Below are positions 8,888-16,376 of a DNA stretch of 64,000 nucleotides, piece by piece. The notes under the pieces were generated by a model. That model saw only the letters and a list, made by a program, of their open reading frames with translations. It had not been told where the DNA came from and ran no database searches. This DNA comes from Streptomyces violaceoruber (GTDB taxonomy: Bacteria > Actinomycetota > Actinomycetes > Streptomycetales > Streptomycetaceae). The position numbers and the translations under genes were made by a program. The stretch lies in the NCBI RefSeq assembly GCF_033406955.1, contig NZ_CP137734.1:3906001-3970000 (forward strand). Reading direction: 5' to 3'. The number at the start of each line of letters is the position of its first letter. The first letter of the stretch is position 1.

Positions 8888-9241
8888 TCAGCGTCCGCCG
8901 TTGTACGGGCCGTACGGGCCGTCGCTGCTGGAGCCGCGGCGGCTGCTGCGGCCGCCGCCGGACAGACCGCGCAGCGCGGGCCGTACGTCGACCATGTACA
9001 CGATCGTCGCGATGAGACCGATGATCGGCAGGAACGACAGGATGTTGAAGATCAGGTTCACCACGAAGGCGAGCCCGAGGATGATCAGCCAGAAGGGCTT
9101 GGTCTTCTTGTCGGCCGCGCGGTAGGCGTCCTCGCGGCGCGTGGCGGCGTCGATCAAAGCGAAGCCGCTGAAAAGAATCAGGGCGATGCTCAGCAGCCAC
9201 ATGAAGCCTGCGAACCCCTGCATCAGCACAACGTCCACCAC
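8888..9241 (-). CDS. DUF2516 family small membrane protein
   Basis: A 117-residue protein with two to three hydrophobic segments (about residues 10-30, 50-68 and 70-85) and a Gly/Ser/Arg-rich cytosolic tail. It matches the DUF2516 pattern; the function is unknown. The frame opens with GTG 9241, but ATG 9223 (giving 111 residues) is at least as likely because GGTGGA lies about 10 nt before it. It lies downstream of the HbhA-like and XRE genes, an order I recall from mycobacteria (Rv0474-Rv0476), so the cluster is old and probably functional as a unit. Confidence 0.75.
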   Translation of the reverse strand: MVDVVLMQGFAGFMWLLSIALILFSGFALIDAATRREDAYRAADKKTKPFWLIILGLAFVVNLIFNILSFLPIIGLIATIVYMVDVRPALRGLSGGGRSSRRGSSSDGPYGPYNGGR

Positions 9242-9285
9242 CAGAATCGGATCGTCATTACGCGGTCACCGTACCCGCAGAACGA

Positions 9286-9310
9286 GCCGGACACCCCAAG
9301 GGTGCCCGGC
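9286..9310 (-). terminator. Hairpin after the HbhA-like gene
   Basis: A 10-bp stem with one mismatch (GCCGGACACC / GGTGCCCGGC) and a 5-nt loop, 27 bp past the stop of the HbhA-like gene and before the DUF2516 start. There is no T tract. It could terminate transcription or separate expression levels of the two genes. Confidence 0.5.
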
Positions 9311-9336
9311 CCGCTGTCCGCTCGTCGCGCCCTGCC

Positions 9337-9978
9337 CTACTTGGCGGGCGGCGTCGTCTTCTTGGCGGTGGTGTTCTTCTTGGCCGGGGCCTTGCGCGGG
9401 GCGGGCGTCTTCTTCGCCGCCGCGGACCTGTCCTCGGTGACCCGGACCGGCTCGGACTTGGCCGTCGCCGGCTTGGGCGTCGCGGGCCTGGCAGGGGCGG
9501 GCTTGGCCGGCTCGACGGCGACCGCGAGGTCCTCCACGTCCTCGGCGAGGTCCTCGATGCCGTCGGCGGCCTGGCCGCGCCAGGTGCGCACCGCGTGCTC
9601 GCCGCGCTCGGCGACCTTCTCGTAGGTCTCCCGGGCCTTGACGGCGTACTCGGCGGCGACGCCGACGGAGCGCAGCGCGAGGTCCTGGGCGGTCTCGCCG
9701 AGCTTCTTGAAGTCGGCGTCGAGGTTGCCGAACAGCTCGTTGGCCTTGGCCTGGAGGCTGCCCTGGGTCTCCTTGACGCGGGCCGTCGCCTTCTCCTGGA
9801 CGGCCTTCGGGTCGGTGTTGCGTACGGCGTCGATCCGCGCCGGGGCCTCCGCGCGCAGCTGCTCCACCAGCACCGGCACCTTCTTGGCCTGCTGGAAGGC
9901 GAGGTCGGCGGTGCCCGCGGCGAAGTAGAGCGGGGTGGGGTCGCTGAAGGTCTTGCGCAGGTCGTCGGTGATGGCCAT
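9337..9978 (-). CDS. HbhA-like heparin-binding hemagglutinin homologue
   Basis: A 213-residue protein without a signal peptide. Residues about 1-140 are an alpha-helical, apolipoprotein-like region with heptad character. They are followed by a Pro/Ala linker and a Lys/Ala/Pro-rich tail (about 175-213). This is the architecture of mycobacterial HbhA, in which the Lys-rich tail binds polyanions such as heparan sulfate or nucleic acid. In a saprophyte the tail more plausibly binds wall polymers, membrane or DNA. ATG 9978 has GGAGG 9 nt upstream. It follows the XRE gene, whose stop is 22 bp away, and is probably cotranscribed with it. Confidence 0.82.
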   Translation of the reverse strand: MAITDDLRKTFSDPTPLYFAAGTADLAFQQAKKVPVLVEQLRAEAPARIDAVRNTDPKAVQEKATARVKETQGSLQAKANELFGNLDADFKKLGETAQDLALRSVGVAAEYAVKARETYEKVAERGEHAVRTWRGQAADGIEDLAEDVEDLAVAVEPAKPAPARPATPKPATAKSEPVRVTEDRSAAAKKTPAPRKAPAKKNTTAKKTTPPAK

Positions 9979-10000
9979 GGTGATGGTCCTCCGGAATTGC

Positions 10001-10426
10001 TTACGAATGAGGGTTTTGTGTCGTTTCAGCCCCGTCGACGGCGATGTCGGCGTCGGCGCCCGGCTCCGCGTCGGCCCCGAACCCGTTCTCCTTGCGGAAG
10101 GACTCGTAGACCTGGAGCAGCACCTGTTTCTGGCGCTCGTTCAGCGAGGGGTCGGCGAGGATGACCGCACGCGTCTCCACGTCCTCCCGGTCCCGCTCCG
10201 CATCGAGGATCCCCGCGCGGACGTACAGCGTCTCGGCGGAGATCCGCAGCGCCTTGGCGACCTGCTGGAGCACCTCCGCGCTCGGCTTGCGCAGCCCGCG
10301 CTCGATCTGGCTCAGGTACGGGTTGGACACGCCCGCGGCGTCGGCGAGCTGCCGGAGCGACAGCTGCGCGTTGCGCCGCTGCTCGCGCAGGTACTCACCG
10401 AGATTGCCGACGTTGAGCGATGCCAT
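10001..10426 (-). CDS. XRE-family regulator upstream of hbhA-like gene
   Basis: A 141-residue protein with an HTH_3 domain in residues about 8-68 (QLSLRQLADAAGVSNPYLSQIERG type) and an acidic C-terminal tail. It is orthologous by context to mycobacterial Rv0474, which from memory is reported as a copper-responsive repressor. ATG 10426 is directly preceded by GGAGGC, a very short SD spacing. A perfect 12-bp inverted repeat (10452-10480) lies 26 bp upstream and is the obvious candidate for its own operator. Confidence 0.85.
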   Translation of the reverse strand: MASLNVGNLGEYLREQRRNAQLSLRQLADAAGVSNPYLSQIERGLRKPSAEVLQQVAKALRISAETLYVRAGILDAERDREDVETRAVILADPSLNERQKQVLLQVYESFRKENGFGADAEPGADADIAVDGAETTQNPHS

Positions 10427-10451
10427 GCCTCCACCATGCAGCACCTTGCTA

Positions 10452-10480
10452 ACTATTGCAAGCAACGCGCTTGCAATAGT
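10452..10480. promoter_or_regulatory. Perfect inverted repeat, probable XRE operator
   Basis: Arms ACTATTGCAAGC (10452-10463) and GCTTGCAATAGT (10469-10480) are perfect complements around a 5-bp AACGC spacer. Each arm contains TTGCAA. The site sits 26 bp before the XRE start, an AT-rich island in GC-rich DNA, where the promoter should be. Autoregulation is an inference. Confidence 0.75.
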
Positions 10481-10739
10481 GCGTCCGGCCCCTGAAGAAT
10501 CCACGCCTGTACGGTCGGTCCCGTGCACTCCGCACCCGGGAAGCCCTTGCGGCTCGACGGACCGGGTGACCCCGACCGGCCTGCGCTCCGAGCACCACGG
10601 AGGCGGCAAGCGCCGACCCGATCCTCACCCCGGCGCCCCTGCCGGGCCGGCGACGGCAGGGGGAACACGGGGCTCGACCCCGGCGGTGTGCGCGTCGCCC
10701 CGTCCTCACAGTCCGCCGCTCACGCCGGGTCGGGGCGGC

Positions 10740-11207
10740 TCAGTCGCGGCTCGCGGTCCTGCTTCTGGACCAGGTGGCGGCGTCGGCGCCGTAGCGGACC
10801 AGGAGGCGGGCGAACTGGATGCGCTCCTGGGGCGTCCAGGCGGCGGTGATCTCCTGGAACGCCTCCCGCTGCTCGGCGGCGAACCGGCGGCGTTCGGCCT
10901 CGCCGTACTCGGTGAGTTCGAGGACGCTACGGCGTCCGTCGCACTGGGACGCCACCCGGCGCAGCAACCCGTCCTCGATGCAGGCGGCGACGGTCCGGCT
11001 GGCCACCGGCTGGGCGACACCCATCTCGACCGCGAGCCCGCCGACGGTCGTCTCGCCCGGCGCGTCGGCGATCACGTTGAGGACCAGGTTGCGGGAGAGG
11101 TCCTTGCTGGAAGCAGGTGTGCGCCGCCGCAGGCGCGACAACGCCGGGCCGATCTGGTCCAGCGCCGGATCGTCGGCGGACCGGCCGGAGGAAGACACAC
11201 TGCTCAT
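10740..11207 (-). CDS. MarR family transcriptional regulator
   Basis: A 155-residue winged-helix protein: dimerisation helices at both ends, with the recognition helix in 'VGGLAVEMGVAQPVASRTVAACIEDGLL' and the wing following 'CDGRRSVLELT' at about 60-100. It is divergent from an amidohydrolase gene with a 101-bp shared promoter region that holds a large inverted repeat (11231-11280), so it probably represses the pair. ATG 11207 has TAGACT 6 nt upstream (11214-11219), predicting a leaderless mRNA. The ligand is unknown. Confidence 0.85.
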   Translation of the reverse strand: MSSVSSSGRSADDPALDQIGPALSRLRRRTPASSKDLSRNLVLNVIADAPGETTVGGLAVEMGVAQPVASRTVAACIEDGLLRRVASQCDGRRSVLELTEYGEAERRRFAAEQREAFQEITAAWTPQERIQFARLLVRYGADAATWSRSRTASRD

Positions 11208-11230
11208 GCCCCGAGTCTAGGCCGCCCCCG

Positions 11231-11280
11231 CACATTTGCATACCTGTCGACAACTCCATAGCATCGGGTATGTAAATGTG
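11231..11280. promoter_or_regulatory. Long inverted repeat between marR and amidohydrolase
   Basis: CACATTTGCATACC (11231-11244) and GGTATGTAAATGTG (11267-11280) pair with one mismatch across 22 bp. The half-centres are 36 bp apart, more like two operator sites on a similar DNA face than one MarR palindrome. It is AT-rich compared with its surroundings. Confidence 0.7.
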
Positions 11281-11308
11281 TACGAGCCAGGAAACGAGGC
11301 GGACTGCC

Positions 11309-12523
11309 ATGGCACTCACCGCGATCACCAACGCGCAGGTATTCGACGGGGAGAAGACCGTAGGCGTACGGACCGTGGTCATCGACGGCACGAGGATCGC
11401 CCGCGTCGGCGGCGAGGTCCCCCGGGACTGCGAGGTCGTCGACGGCAGCGGCGCCACCCTGCTCCCGGGACTCATCGACGCCCACGTGCACTCCGCCCCG
11501 GGTTCCCTGGCGCTCGCCCTGCGGTTCGGGGTGACGACCGAGCTGGAGATGCAGGGGATGAACACCCGGGAGAACCGCGGGTCCATCGCCGACGACGACA
11601 CCCTGGCCGACGTGCGCTCCTCCGGGTTCGCCATCACCCCGCCCGGCGGTCACCCGAGCGAGCTGATGCCCGAGGGGTTCCGGCCGAAGTGGGACCTCCC
11701 GCCGGTGATGCCGCTGATGCCGTTCTCCACGACCCCGGAGGAGGCCGCCGCCTACGTGCCGCAACTCCTCGCCCGGGGTTCGGACTTCATCAAGTTCATG
11801 ATCGACGACGGCACCGTGGAGGGACATCCCGGGCTGCCGTCGCTCGACCGGGCCACCCTGAACGCCGGTGTGGCCGAGGCCAGGAAGTACGGCGCCCTCA
11901 CGGTGGCCCACGCGCTGACCGTGGAGGCCACCAGGATGGCCGCGGAGGCGGGCGTCGACGGCGTCACCCACGTGTTCATGGACCAGCCGCACACCGCCGA
12001 GATCATCGACCTCATCAGGGACGCGGGCATGTTCGTCATTCCCTGCATCACCCTCAACGCCTCGATGATGGGCGTCACCGGCAGCGAACTCGCCGACGAC
12101 CCCCGGGTCGCCGCACGCCTCGACGACAGCTGGGACCGGACCCTGCGGTCCAGCTACGACCGCTACCCGCAGGGCAGCCTCGAGGACGTCTGCGCCACCG
12201 TCCGCGCCCTGGACGCCGCCGGCGTCGACGTGCTGGCCGGCACCGACGTCTCCATGCCCGAGACGTTCTTCGGGGGCCTGGCCCACGGAGCGAGCCTGCA
12301 CCACGAACTGCAGTACCTCGTGGCGGCCGGCCTCACGCCCTCGCGGGCCCTGCGCGCGGCCACGGCGACCACCGCCCGGCGCTTCCGCCTCAGCGACCGG
12401 GGCCGCGTCGCCGAGGGACTGCGCGCCGACCTGCTGCTGGTCGACGGCGATCCGACCGGCGACATCGGCGACACCCTCAACACGCGCGCCGTCTGGCGCC
12501 GCGGCACCCGCCTGGCGGCCTGA
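11309..12523 (+). CDS. Amidohydrolase (imidazolonepropionase/prolidase-like)
   Basis: A 404-residue metal-dependent hydrolase of the amidohydrolase superfamily. It has an N-terminal beta sandwich, then the metal-binding His59/His61 pair (DAHVH), 'FIKFMIDDG' in the carboxylated-Lys position, 'VAHALT' and 'GTDVSM' for the later His and Asp ligands, and a C-terminal beta sandwich ending 'ADLLLVDGDP'. The substrate is unknown. ATG 11309 follows GAGGCGG; an in-frame GTG at 11276 lies inside the inverted repeat shared with marR and is unlikely to be used. Probably induced when MarR is released by the substrate or a related compound. Confidence 0.85.
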   Translation: MALTAITNAQVFDGEKTVGVRTVVIDGTRIARVGGEVPRDCEVVDGSGATLLPGLIDAHVHSAPGSLALALRFGVTTELEMQGMNTRENRGSIADDDTLADVRSSGFAITPPGGHPSELMPEGFRPKWDLPPVMPLMPFSTTPEEAAAYVPQLLARGSDFIKFMIDDGTVEGHPGLPSLDRATLNAGVAEARKYGALTVAHALTVEATRMAAEAGVDGVTHVFMDQPHTAEIIDLIRDAGMFVIPCITLNASMMGVTGSELADDPRVAARLDDSWDRTLRSSYDRYPQGSLEDVCATVRALDAAGVDVLAGTDVSMPETFFGGLAHGASLHHELQYLVAAGLTPSRALRAATATTARRFRLSDRGRVAEGLRADLLLVDGDPTGDIGDTLNTRAVWRRGTRLAA

Positions 12524-12581
12524 CCCCGCCGCGTCCCGTCGCGGGCGCGCGTGGGCGGCGGGCGGGACCGTCCCCGGGGGC

Positions 12582-14624
12582 TCAGAACGGCAGGGGCCGA
12601 GCGTGGACCACGTCCAGCCGGGACACCGCGCGGGTGAGCACCACGTACAGCCGGTGCAGGCCCCGCCCGCCGGGGCCCTCCGCCGCCGCGATCGCCGCCG
12701 GTTCGACGGCGACGACGTGGTCGTACTCCAGGCCCTTGACCACGCTCGCCGGCACGACGGCCACCCGGGCGCCCAGCGCCTCGGGCCCGGCCGCCGCGAT
12801 GCCGGCCGCGTCGAGGGCGGCCCGCAGCCCCGGCACGTCCGGGTCGGCGGCGACGACACCCACCGAGCCCGCCCGGGTGAGCGCGTGCCGTACGGCGTCC
12901 ACGACCGTCTCCGGCACGGCGCCCGGCGCGCACGCGCGCAGCGTCAGCTCGCCGTCGCCGCGCAGCGAACGGGCCGGCGGCACGTCCACGCCGAGCCGTG
13001 CGAGCAGCCGGTTGGCGAGGCCCACCACCTCCTGCGGCACCCGGAATCCGGTGGTCAGCGGCACCACGGCCGCGTCCGGGCGGCCCAGGTGGGCGAGGAC
13101 GGTCCGCCAGGAGCGCGCGGCCCACGGCGTGGTCCCCTGGGCGAGGTCGCCGAGGACGGTGAGCGAACCGAAGGCCGACCTGCGGGCGATGGCCCGGCAC
13201 TCCATCGGGGACAGGTCCTGGGCCTCGTCGACGACGATGTGGCCGTAGCCCTCGGGGTGTCCGAGGAGTCCGGCGACCTCGTCGAGGAGGAGCAGATCGG
13301 CGGCGGACCAGCGCGCCGACCTCCACGACCGCGGCGCCCGCCCCGTCCACCGCAGGGCCTGCTGCTCGTCGTCGTCCAGCACCCCCTCGGCCGCCCTCGC
13401 CAGTTCGCCCGGGTCGCCGAGCAGCGGCGCGACGACCTCTTCGGGGCGCACCCGTGGCCATACGGCGTCGAGGGCCGCGCCGACCGGGCGGCACCGTTCG
13501 ACGCGGCGCAGCCAGGCGTTGCTCTGCGGCCCGGCGCGCCGTTCGGCCCGCTCCTGGACGTACCGCACGATCCGGGCCCTGACCCGCTCGCGCCCGACGC
13601 CGTACGGCGGCTCCTCCTCCCGGACCTCCGCGACGATGCGGGCCAGCGCCTCGGCCGGGACCCGCCAGCGGTAGGAGCCGTCCGGCACGGCGAGGTCGCC
13701 CGCGGCGCCCGGATCCACGCGCGCGTACAGGGCGCGGCGCAGCACCTCGGCGGTCCGGGCGTCGTGCTTGAGGGCGGCGGCCGGTGCGTCGTCGGTGCGG
13801 GTGACCGGGTGCCGGGCGATCTCCCGGTCCAGCGTGGACTGCCGTACGCCGCTCTCGCCGAGGGCGGGGAGCACCTCGGCGATGTAGGAGAGGAAGGTCG
13901 GGTTGGGGCCGAGGATCAGCAGGCCGCCCCGCTTGATGCGCTGCGGGTGGGTGTAGAGCAGGTACGCGGCCCGGTGCAGGCCGACGGCGGTCTTGCCGGT
14001 GCCCGGGGCGCCCTGGACGCAGACGGTGGTGCCGAGAGCGGCGCGGACCAGGTCGTCCTGCTCGGGCTGGATGGTGGCGGCGATGTCGCGCATGGGCCCG
14101 ACGCGGGGCCGTTCGATCTCCCGCGCGACGATGGCACTGGCCCGGGACTCGCCCCGGCCGAGGTGCTCGTCCTCCAGGCCGGTGAGGTCGGCGGCGTCGC
14201 CGCGGCTGCCGGGCGCCCATCCGAAGCGGCGGCGGACGGCCACGCCGCGCGGGTCGCCCGCGGTGGCCTGGTAGAAGGCGCGGGAGACGGGGGCGCGCCA
14301 GTCGACGACGAGGGGCGGGGCGGCCGGGTGCTCGGTGATCCGCAGCCGCCCGATGTGCAGCGCCCGCCCGGTCTCCTCCCCCTCGGCGAAGTCGAGCCGT
14401 CCGAAGAACAGCGGGCCCGCGGGCAGTTCGCGCATCTCCTTGGCCCGGCTGCGCAGCCGGTACCCGAGGACCTCGGCGTCGGCACCGGAGGCGGAGACGT
14501 CCTCGCCGGTGACGACGTGCTCCTGGGCGCCCTCGACCATCGCGGCGAGGACGGTCCGGCAGTGTTCGTGGTGGGCGCGTTCGCGGTCGAGGGCGCGCTG
14601 GAGGGCGGTGTCGGTCGACGTCAT
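12582..14624 (-). CDS. helD: HelD-like RNA polymerase-associated ATPase (UvrD/SF1 family)
   Basis: A 680-residue SF1-type ATPase: an N-terminal coiled coil (residues about 5-65, the part that enters the polymerase secondary channel in HelD), Walker A GAPGTGKT at 205-212, a Walker B/DEAQDLSP motif near 465, a TTGFRVP motif and a terminal 'LYVVLTRA'. HelD proteins pull stalled RNA polymerase off DNA; some protect against rifamycins. I see no rifamycin-associated palindrome upstream. ATG 14624 is chosen because TATGCT (14632-14637) is 7 nt upstream; ATG 14636 lies inside that hexamer. It is downstream of a tetR gene on the same strand. Confidence 0.88.
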   Translation of the reverse strand: MTSTDTALQRALDRERAHHEHCRTVLAAMVEGAQEHVVTGEDVSASGADAEVLGYRLRSRAKEMRELPAGPLFFGRLDFAEGEETGRALHIGRLRITEHPAAPPLVVDWRAPVSRAFYQATAGDPRGVAVRRRFGWAPGSRGDAADLTGLEDEHLGRGESRASAIVAREIERPRVGPMRDIAATIQPEQDDLVRAALGTTVCVQGAPGTGKTAVGLHRAAYLLYTHPQRIKRGGLLILGPNPTFLSYIAEVLPALGESGVRQSTLDREIARHPVTRTDDAPAAALKHDARTAEVLRRALYARVDPGAAGDLAVPDGSYRWRVPAEALARIVAEVREEEPPYGVGRERVRARIVRYVQERAERRAGPQSNAWLRRVERCRPVGAALDAVWPRVRPEEVVAPLLGDPGELARAAEGVLDDDEQQALRWTGRAPRSWRSARWSAADLLLLDEVAGLLGHPEGYGHIVVDEAQDLSPMECRAIARRSAFGSLTVLGDLAQGTTPWAARSWRTVLAHLGRPDAAVVPLTTGFRVPQEVVGLANRLLARLGVDVPPARSLRGDGELTLRACAPGAVPETVVDAVRHALTRAGSVGVVAADPDVPGLRAALDAAGIAAAGPEALGARVAVVPASVVKGLEYDHVVAVEPAAIAAAEGPGGRGLHRLYVVLTRAVSRLDVVHARPLPF

Positions 14625-14656
14625 TCCGGCAAGCATAGGGGAACGACGTTACCGAG

Positions 14657-15280
14657 TTACATATTTTCTGTCGTAACGAATCTGGGCAGCCCGGCGGCCA
14701 GCCCGGCGAACGCCCGTTCCGCCGCCGCCACCGCGTCCTCCCGGACGTCCTCCACCCGTTCCCCGGCGGCGATCCGCCGCCAGTTGTCCAGGGCGAGGAC
14801 CCGTTGCACGGCGATGATCTGCCCGGCCGCCAGCCTGGCGTCCAGGTCGCCGCCGAGCACCTCGGCGAGCGCGGCCTCGGACCGCTCCAGCTGGGTGTGC
14901 ATCCGGGCGACCAGGGCGGGGGTGCCGTAGAGCAGCCGGTGGAAGGCGAGTACGGCGGGGTGGTCGTTGAGCCCGGTCACCGGGTCGCACCGCTCGAGCC
15001 CCGCCAGGAAGTGCCGCCGCAGCGCGTCGACCGGCGCGGGCTGCCCCTCCCCGGCCACCCGGGCCGCCTCGTCCTCGTGGTCGGCGATCCGGTGCAGGAC
15101 CAGGTCCTCCTTGGCCGGGAAGTACCGGAAGAGCGTCGGCTTGGAGACCTCGGCAGCGGCCGCCACCTCCGCGACGGACACGGCGTCGAAGCCCTTCTCC
15201 AGGAAGAGTTCGACGGCGATGTCCGACAGGGTCCGGAACATCCGCTGCCTCTTGCGCTCACGCAGACCGGGGGCGTTCAT
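14657..15280 (-). CDS. TetR family regulator upstream of helD
   Basis: A 207-residue regulator with an N-terminal TetR HTH at about residues 10-56 (VSVAEVAAAAEVSKPTLFRYFPAKEDL) and an all-helical ligand domain. It is 32 bp upstream of the HelD-like gene on the same strand, so it may control it. ATG 15280 has TAGGCT (15288-15293) 7 nt upstream; this hexamer contains the stop codon of the preceding membrane-protein gene. The longer open frame to 15400 is therefore rejected. Confidence 0.85.
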   Translation of the reverse strand: MNAPGLRERKRQRMFRTLSDIAVELFLEKGFDAVSVAEVAAAAEVSKPTLFRYFPAKEDLVLHRIADHEDEAARVAGEGQPAPVDALRRHFLAGLERCDPVTGLNDHPAVLAFHRLLYGTPALVARMHTQLERSEAALAEVLGGDLDARLAAGQIIAVQRVLALDNWRRIAAGERVEDVREDAVAAAERAFAGLAAGLPRFVTTENM

Positions 15281-15290
15281 GCAGGCGAGC

Positions 15291-16292
15291 CTACGCACCG
15301 CTTCCGCCGGGGGCGGCCTCCGGTTCCAGGCGCCGTGCCGCGTCCCAGAGGGTGCCGAAGAAGCCGCACCGGCGGTCGACGAGGACACCTCCCGGCTCAC
15401 CGTCGTAGCGACTCCAGCGGGTCAGCAGCGATCCGCGGCCGATGAGGTCGAGCAGCTGCCCTTCCTCGGGTCCCGGTCCTTGCGGGAGGGGAGCGGAGGT
15501 GACGTATGCGTCCGGCCGCACTTCGAGCGTGTCGTAGATCCCCTCGTACACCACGTCGTCGCCGATGGCGTACAGCTTGAGGAAGGGCGAGATGTGCACC
15601 GCCCTGAACTCGACCGACAGCGTGCCCTGGTTCTTGTGGAGCATCCTGCCGCGCGTGGTCCTGAGGTCCTGCGCGTAGCCCGCGATCTTTCCGGTCAGGT
15701 GCCGGCGGAATCCGGGCGCGTCCGTCAGCTTGCCGTCCGCGGCCCTTACCAGGCCGGGGACTCCGGTCGGGCGGGTGAAGTCCGGGACCAGGATGCGCAC
15801 GGACACGGATCTCGAGGGATCGGGCGGCAAGTCCTCCAGTACCCGGCGCAGCGGTTCGACGAAGGTCTCCCCGGTGAAGCACATGCCCGACAGCTGGGTC
15901 TCACCGCCCCGCAGCACCGCCTGGGCGCACTCCTCGATCAAGCGGTCCATCGTGGCGGCGTCACCCGACTGCGGGCCCAGTCGCGCGGTCAGCTCCTGGA
16001 CCTCGCCGCTCAGCCGCCGGACGGCCTCGTGGAGCTGCCGCGTCTGCTCCCCGTCGGCGTCGCGCGCCGCGTTCAGCCGGAGCACCTCGGCGTAGAGCAC
16101 ATACCCCACGATGCTGAGCAGTGCCCCGCCGATGTAGGTCTTGCCCTCCAGCGCGTCTCCCACGGGCTTGACGAACTGGGCGACGAGGCCGACGAAGAAG
16201 ACCGCCAGGAGCAGCCCCTTGGTCAGCGTCGTCTCGGCACGGCCCCGGAGTGCCGCCATTCTGCCGCTCAGCGAAGATCCGCCCTCAGACAT
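15291..16292 (-). CDS. Membrane-anchored protein with DevA/DevE-like C-terminal domain
   Basis: I do not recognise a named family. The 333-residue protein has two membrane segments (about 25-41 and 53-72), a short coiled coil (75-108) and a cytosolic domain (about 115-325). By eye this domain aligns with the C-terminal domains of the two GntR regulators at 18-20 kb: CxTxET (138-143; also in DevA), VRILVP, 'FRAVHISPFLKLYAIGDD' and a final FFGTLWDA matching WFDALWET. The pattern resembles catalytically dead PLD-like folds, an inference. ATG 16292 follows GGGGGGAC; a GTG at 16313 is less likely. The APH gene is upstream and tetR-helD downstream on the same strand. Confidence 0.7.
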   Translation of the reverse strand: MSEGGSSLSGRMAALRGRAETTLTKGLLLAVFFVGLVAQFVKPVGDALEGKTYIGGALLSIVGYVLYAEVLRLNAARDADGEQTRQLHEAVRRLSGEVQELTARLGPQSGDAATMDRLIEECAQAVLRGGETQLSGMCFTGETFVEPLRRVLEDLPPDPSRSVSVRILVPDFTRPTGVPGLVRAADGKLTDAPGFRRHLTGKIAGYAQDLRTTRGRMLHKNQGTLSVEFRAVHISPFLKLYAIGDDVVYEGIYDTLEVRPDAYVTSAPLPQGPGPEEGQLLDLIGRGSLLTRWSRYDGEPGGVLVDRRCGFFGTLWDAARRLEPEAAPGGSGA

Positions 16293-16376
16293 CAAGTCCC
16301 CCCACAGGCCCACGAGTTCTGGCGCGCCAGATCATGGTGACCGCTGTCGGGGCGAACAGGAAGGGGCGGGAACCGA

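Noticed and set aside
10452..10480. Nur box upstream of the XRE gene
   Set aside because: TTGCAA occurs twice but 9 bp apart and in a larger perfect palindrome, while Nur boxes as I know them have a 5-bp spacer; the XRE protein itself is the simpler candidate.
14625..14656. Rifamycin-associated element before helD
   Set aside because: The short gap contains only a -10-like hexamer and no palindrome of the expected size.
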